10,495 bases of DNA. It comes from Gemmataceae bacterium. Its GTDB lineage: Bacteria > Planctomycetota > Planctomycetia > Gemmatales > Gemmataceae. Position 1 is the stretch's first letter. Every line of letters begins with the position of its first letter. Position numbers and translations under genes: made by a program. The notes under the pieces are model-generated. The model saw only the letters and a list, made by a program, of their open reading frames with translations, did no database searches and had not been told where the DNA came from. The stretch lies in assembly GCA_009691815.1 (NCBI GenBank), contig SIAL01000091.1:1-10495 (forward strand). Reading direction: 5' to 3'. Positions 6,958 to 10,495 of the stretch are shown here, in pieces.

Positions 6958-8229
6958 CTAGATTTCTGTCCCGGGAGGGACGGTGGTATTGGCCGGGATG
7001 ATCACAAAACCCTCCCTGATAAAGTAGGATGGCCCATCGTGGTGTTGAACCTTGGCTTTGTTGAGGATCTTGGTTCCGGCGCCAATGCGACAATTCTTGT
7101 CGAGTATGGCGTTCTCTATGAGGCAATCGTTGCCAATACCCAAAAGTAGGTGGGATGGATTAACCGCTTTGTTGTTGGCCGATTCCTCATAGTTTGCCCC
7201 TAAGAAAACCGTGTTTCGAATGGTGGTGTTGTCTCCCACCACGGCCCGAACGCCCAATAGGACCCGATCCAAAATCACATTTTTTCCGATAACACAGCCG
7301 TCGCTTATCATGGATTGGTTGACCGAAGCGGAAAGCATGCGGAAAGCGGGCAGGTTGCGCATTCTGGTAAAAATGACACCGTCTGGGCTATGAAAATTAA
7401 ACGGGGGATTATCGCTGGCTAGGGACAATTGCACATCGTGGTAGCTGGCAATGGTGCCCAAATCGTCCCAAAAGCCGTCAAACCGAAAAGCACAGGCCCG
7501 CCCTGCCGCAACGACTCCGGGCAGGATTTCGTTAACAAGGTCGGTGGCCCAAGGCTGATCCCCAAGAAGGGAGAAAAGAGCCTTTCGTGTAAAGACATAA
7601 ATTCCCATGCTGACTAGGTGGGGTTTTTCCTGGGAAAGCCCTGGATTTCCCAAGGTGGCAAGGGTGGCGGCATCCGGCTTTTCGACAAACCGACGAATGG
7701 GGGCGGATCCGCCGGGCAGAATCGGGTGATTGGTGATGATGTTTCCCATGCGGGTTGCATGGCTGTCGTCTTCGGGAGTACACGCCAAGGTAATGGCGGC
7801 CCCTGCCGCCCGGTGGGCCCGAATGAGGGGGCCAAAATCCATGCGATAGAGTTGGTCCGCCGAAAGAACGATTATGTCGGTGAAAGCCTCCCGTTCGATG
7901 TAGCGGAGGTTGTTTCGGAGGGCATCCGCCGTGCCCTTGTACCAGTCGCTTGCCTCATTGGTTTGCTGGGCGGCCAAGGCTTCGATGAAGCCTCCGTGAA
8001 ACGGGTCGGTCTTGTAGGTGTTGGCGATATGACGATGAAGCGATGCGCTTTGGTACTGGGTCAGGATGAAAATTCGCCAAACGCCGGAGTTGATGCAGTT
8101 ACTGATGGGGATATCAATGAGGCGGTATTTGCCGGCCAAAGGCACCGAGGGAATGCTTCGGCGGCGTGTTAAGGGAAATAGCCCGGCCCCGGTCCCTCCA
8201 CCCAAAATAACCGCAAGAACCTGATTCAT
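6958..8229 (-). CDS. GlgC-family ADP-glucose pyrophosphorylase homologue, possibly regulatory or inactive
   Basis: A full-length 423-residue member of the glucose-1-phosphate adenylyltransferase family, which makes ADP-glucose from ATP and glucose 1-phosphate for glycogen synthesis. The N-terminal nucleotidyltransferase domain (about 1-275) has 'KYRLIDIPISNCINSG' (34-49), 'DWYKGTADAL' (95-104), the catalytic-type Asp125 ('LSADQLYRMD'), 'FVEKP' (181-185), 'SMGIYVF' (207-213) and 'FWDDLGTI' (253-260). The C-terminal part (about 300-423) is a left-handed beta-helix with hexapeptide-like repeats. The nucleotide loop is abnormal: the usual G-x-G-T-R-L is 'GTGAGL' (12-17), with Gly16 for the Arg, and Ile26 replaces the Lys of 'AKPAV'. 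These are the two residues missing in plant regulatory large subunits, so this may be a non-catalytic or regulatory paralogue. The gene symbol is left blank for that reason. ATG 8229 gives the expected N-terminus; no strong ribosome site is visible. It is convergent with the GH5 remnant and divergent from the surface protein. Confidence 0.9.
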   Translation of the reverse strand: MNQVLAVILGGGTGAGLFPLTRRRSIPSVPLAGKYRLIDIPISNCINSGVWRIFILTQYQSASLHRHIANTYKTDPFHGGFIEALAAQQTNEASDWYKGTADALRNNLRYIEREAFTDIIVLSADQLYRMDFGPLIRAHRAAGAAITLACTPEDDSHATRMGNIITNHPILPGGSAPIRRFVEKPDAATLATLGNPGLSQEKPHLVSMGIYVFTRKALFSLLGDQPWATDLVNEILPGVVAAGRACAFRFDGFWDDLGTIASYHDVQLSLASDNPPFNFHSPDGVIFTRMRNLPAFRMLSASVNQSMISDGCVIGKNVILDRVLLGVRAVVGDNTTIRNTVFLGANYEESANNKAVNPSHLLLGIGNDCLIENAILDKNCRIGAGTKILNKAKVQHHDGPSYFIREGFVIIPANTTVPPGTEI

Positions 8230-8504
8230 GGAACGAACCCGTGGAATTGGGGAAGAAGGGGCCCCTTGGGACCTATCCTATGTTCCATGCTTGGGAAAAG
8301 CGGGACAAAAGCGTTGAAATGTTCTTGGCAAAGGGTTTTGACCCAACCTTGAGGAAAAACAATCTAAGTGGGCAGGTTATTCGTAAGGATTATGCCGGTT
8401 TTATCCGATATGAGGATTGAGTATACCGCCTTTGGCACCATTTTGGGGCACAATTGCATTCCCAAATGGGGCTTCGGCGTGGCCCTTTGCAGATGAGGTG
8501 TTCC
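8230..8504. other. Divergent intergenic region between glgC-like and surface-protein genes
   Basis: This 275-base gap should hold the promoters of both flanking genes. It contains a perfect 12-base palindrome, AAGGGGCCCCTT, at 8256-8267, about 27 bases before the glgC-like start, and an isolated TTGACC at 8338-8343. I could not pair the latter with a good -10 box. Short minus-strand reading frames here run into the surface-protein gene and have no recognisable product. Confidence 0.45.
8495..8498 (+). promoter_or_regulatory. Ribosome binding site of the surface-protein gene
   Basis: GAGG, within GAGGTG, lies six bases before ATG 8505 and fixes the start of the FG-GAP/cyclophilin gene. Confidence 0.6.
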
Positions 8505-10495
8505 ATGTTTTTCCGTCGTCGCCAGAAACCCACCGCCCTTCGACTTGGTTTGGAAGCTCTTGAGAATCGTACGGTACCCGCTGGTGCCAGTTTTCTGGGT
8601 GGTGTTTCCATTGCCGTGGGCGATGTCAACAACGACGGGTTTACCGATACCGTGGTGGGAAGTGGGGCGGCGGTGGGGGTCGCGGCCCATGTGCGGGTGA
8701 TAAGTGGCGCCAACGGTCAGCAGTTAATGAGCTTCAACCCGTTTGGCAACAAGTTTACGGGTGGGGCGCAGGTGGCCCTTGGGGACATCAATAACGACGG
8801 TTACCAAGACATTGTTGTGGGGGCAGGACCGGGGGCGGCGGCTCAAGTAAACATATTCAGCGGCAAAAATGGGAGCCTGATCAAGGGGTTTGTCGCGATC
8901 AACAATACCCTGTTAACCGGGGTCAATGTGGCCACGGGCGATTTCAACGGCGACGGCCAAACCGATATTGTGGTTGCGGCCCGGGCCGGGGCCAAGCCTT
9001 GGGTTCAGGTGGTGGATGGAAGTTCGTTTGGCACCATCACGACCTTCTTTGCGTTTGACCAGAGCTTTCGAGGCGGGGTGAGCGTGGCCATGGGAGACAT
9101 GGTAGGTGATCCCGCAGAAGAGGTCATTTGCGGTGCGGGTGCAGGCGCCCTTCCCCAAGTAAGCATGTTCAACAAAACTTCAACCACTCCTGTTGCCACC
9201 CGGCTGGCTTTCGCTTCCGGATTTCGTGGCGGAGTCAATGTTTCGACCATCCATTACACCGATGGGGCCTATGCCGACCTAGCCGTCGCCTCGGGTCCGG
9301 GCGCCCCAGGCCAGGCCGTGGTGTTTAATGGTTTTTCAGGCACCGCCTCCGCCGCCTATGGCGGAACCCTTGGCAGCCCCACCACCGGTTTCAATCTTGC
9401 CGCGGGCCAATTTCAAGGCGCTTCGAGTTTCGGCAAATCGGGTAACCTGACCTTGGTCCAAACCAATCAACAATTGGTGTTAACCAGCATGGCCGGTGGG
9501 GCGGATCAACTGAGGATCTACAACCCCAAAAACCAAACCGTGGTAAGCGCGTTCGCGCCATTTAGCGGCAATTTGCCCAACGCCCTTGGTGATCAAAACC
9601 TTCTGAATTCGACCTTTAACACAGGGCCAACGATCGCGAGTCCCATAACCAACAAAACCCTCTTTGGTGGCGGCTCCCCCAGTATTGTGAACCTTGCGAC
9701 CTCCTTTGTGGACAGGCCCACCACCAACAGTTTGGTACAGCTTCAGACGACGGGTGGAAACATCAATATGGAGTTGCTCGACCCGTATACTCCGGCAACC
9801 GCTACCAACCTCATAAGCTATGTCAACAGCGGGGCCTACAACAACAGCATCCAACATCGGCTTGCCCTTTCCGATGGGAAAAAGTTTGTCCTGCAAGGGG
9901 GTGGCTTCACCTTTACCAACACTACGGGAACCAACGGCGCCATTACCGCTATTGCCACCACCCCTCCGGTGGTCAACGAACCCGGCATCACCAATACCTA
10001 TGGCACCATCGCCATGGCCAAGCAGGGTGGTGATCCCAACTCCGCCACCAGCCAGTTCTTCTTTAATCTGGGCAACAACACCGCCAACCTCGACAACCAA
10101 AACGGTGGATTCACCGTATTCTCCACAATCACCGGTTCGGGTATGGATGTGGTTCAAGACTACTCGGCGTTTCCAGTCGTCAACCAATCCGCGACCAATC
10201 CGGCCCTTAATGAAATCCCCTTGGCGGGCAATACCGGGGCCGCCTTCCCAACCAACGCCAAGCAAGAAAACTTCTCGTTTGTCAAAAACGCCGTCCTCTT
10301 GCAACAGGGTGTACCCCTTGCCTTTACGATTCTTGGCAATTCCAATCCGGGAGTCGTTACCGCCACCATTACCAACGGCAAGCTTACGCTTACGCCGACA
10401 TCCGGGGCGACTGGCATTTCGACCATTACCATTCAAGCCACCAACAAAAATGGCAAAACCGTTTTGCAATCCTTCACGGTTAGTGTGGCCCCGGG
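8505..10495 (+). CDS. Secreted FG-GAP repeat protein with cyclophilin domain, 3' end outside window
   Basis: Open from ATG 8505 to the window edge (663 residues, no stop). The basic start and 'LGLEALENRTVPA' (14-26) match the leader common on planctomycete surface proteins. Residues about 30-300 form FG-GAP/VCBS-like repeats, typical of a beta-propeller, with calcium-binding loops 'DVNNDGFTD' (40-48), 'DINNDGYQD' (94-102) and 'DFNGDGQTD' (146-154), then degenerate copies near 198 and 250. Residues about 408-556 form a cyclophilin-type peptidyl-prolyl isomerase domain: 'HR' (Arg452), 'FVLQGGGF' (461-468) and 'SQFFFNL' (516-522) match the CypA Arg55, Phe60/Gln63 and Phe113 regions, although CypA Asn102 and Trp121 appear replaced. 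From about 588 a Thr/Asn-rich stretch ('GKLTLTPTSGATG', ending 'FTVSVAP') looks like an Ig/cadherin-like domain. Probably an exported, cell-surface protein; adhesion or extracellular folding are guesses. More domains are expected beyond the edge. Confidence 0.9.
   Translation, partial: MFFRRRQKPTALRLGLEALENRTVPAGASFLGGVSIAVGDVNNDGFTDTVVGSGAAVGVAAHVRVISGANGQQLMSFNPFGNKFTGGAQVALGDINNDGYQDIVVGAGPGAAAQVNIFSGKNGSLIKGFVAINNTLLTGVNVATGDFNGDGQTDIVVAARAGAKPWVQVVDGSSFGTITTFFAFDQSFRGGVSVAMGDMVGDPAEEVICGAGAGALPQVSMFNKTSTTPVATRLAFASGFRGGVNVSTIHYTDGAYADLAVASGPGAPGQAVVFNGFSGTASAAYGGTLGSPTTGFNLAAGQFQGASSFGKSGNLTLVQTNQQLVLTSMAGGADQLRIYNPKNQTVVSAFAPFSGNLPNALGDQNLLNSTFNTGPTIASPITNKTLFGGGSPSIVNLATSFVDRPTTNSLVQLQTTGGNINMELLDPYTPATATNLISYVNSGAYNNSIQHRLALSDGKKFVLQGGGFTFTNTTGTNGAITAIATTPPVVNEPGITNTYGTIAMAKQGGDPNSATSQFFFNLGNNTANLDNQNGGFTVFSTITGSGMDVVQDYSAFPVVNQSATNPALNEIPLAGNTGAAFPTNAKQENFSFVKNAVLLQQGVPLAFTILGNSNPGVVTATITNGKLTLTPTSGATGISTITIQATNKNGKTVLQSFTVSVAP

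Noticed and set aside
7618..8172. A 184-codon plus-strand open frame opposite the glgC-like gene
   Set aside because: The minus strand encodes a full-length GlgC family protein with family motifs throughout; the plus-strand product is unrecognisable.
8505..9400. FG-GAP repeats considered as a DNA tandem repeat or mobile element
   Set aside because: The similarity is at the protein level only; the nucleotide copies are diverged and lack terminal repeats or a transposase.
9480..10469. A 329-codon minus-strand open frame opposite the surface-protein gene
   Set aside because: It is Gly/Val/Lys-rich without a recognisable domain, and the plus strand carries a ribosome site, a leader, FG-GAP loops and a cyclophilin domain over the same bases.

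Overview
The window looks like chromosome of a planctomycete, probably Gemmatales-like. The clues are the 'LEALENRTVPA' leader on a surface protein with calcium-binding FG-GAP repeats, a DUF4337 membrane protein, a very long kinase-like/TPR protein and a GlgC homologue close to the planctomycete type. Base composition looks moderately GC-rich and even. I see no tRNA, rRNA, CRISPR array, insertion sequence or phage gene. The placement rests on gene content only.

Layout. 26-556 (+) encodes a small DUF4337 membrane protein with an in-frame TGA just before its start. Convergent with it, and overlapping its 3' end by about 100 bases, is a 3.6-kb gene (455-4081, -) for a cytoplasmic protein: an N-terminal region, a protein-kinase-like domain without the catalytic Asp, about 20 TPR repeats and an acidic tail. 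Divergent from it is a secreted UlaG-like metallo-beta-lactamase-fold hydrolase (4215-5039, +). Then come a Nudix hydrolase (5206-5799, -), a decayed secreted GH5 glycosidase (5903-6910, +) with three frameshifts and two stop codons, and a GlgC-family ADP-glucose pyrophosphorylase homologue (6958-8229, -). The window ends inside a large secreted protein (8505 to beyond 10495, +) with FG-GAP repeats, a cyclophilin domain and the start of an Ig/cadherin-like domain.

The genes mostly alternate in strand, so this is a row of single transcription units and not one operon; no dedicated multi-gene system is evident. A loose carbohydrate theme joins the GH5 remnant, the GlgC homologue and the Nudix enzyme, since some Nudix ADP-sugar pyrophosphatases hydrolyse ADP-glucose, but that link is inference.

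The most interesting signals are two probable pseudoenzymes in otherwise intact genes. The GlgC homologue lacks the Arg and Lys whose loss marks the regulatory large subunit of plant ADP-glucose pyrophosphorylase. The kinase-like protein has HRA in place of HRD. Also notable are the GH5 gene, whose five lesions still leave both catalytic glutamate codons, and the fusion of a cyclophilin to an FG-GAP surface protein.
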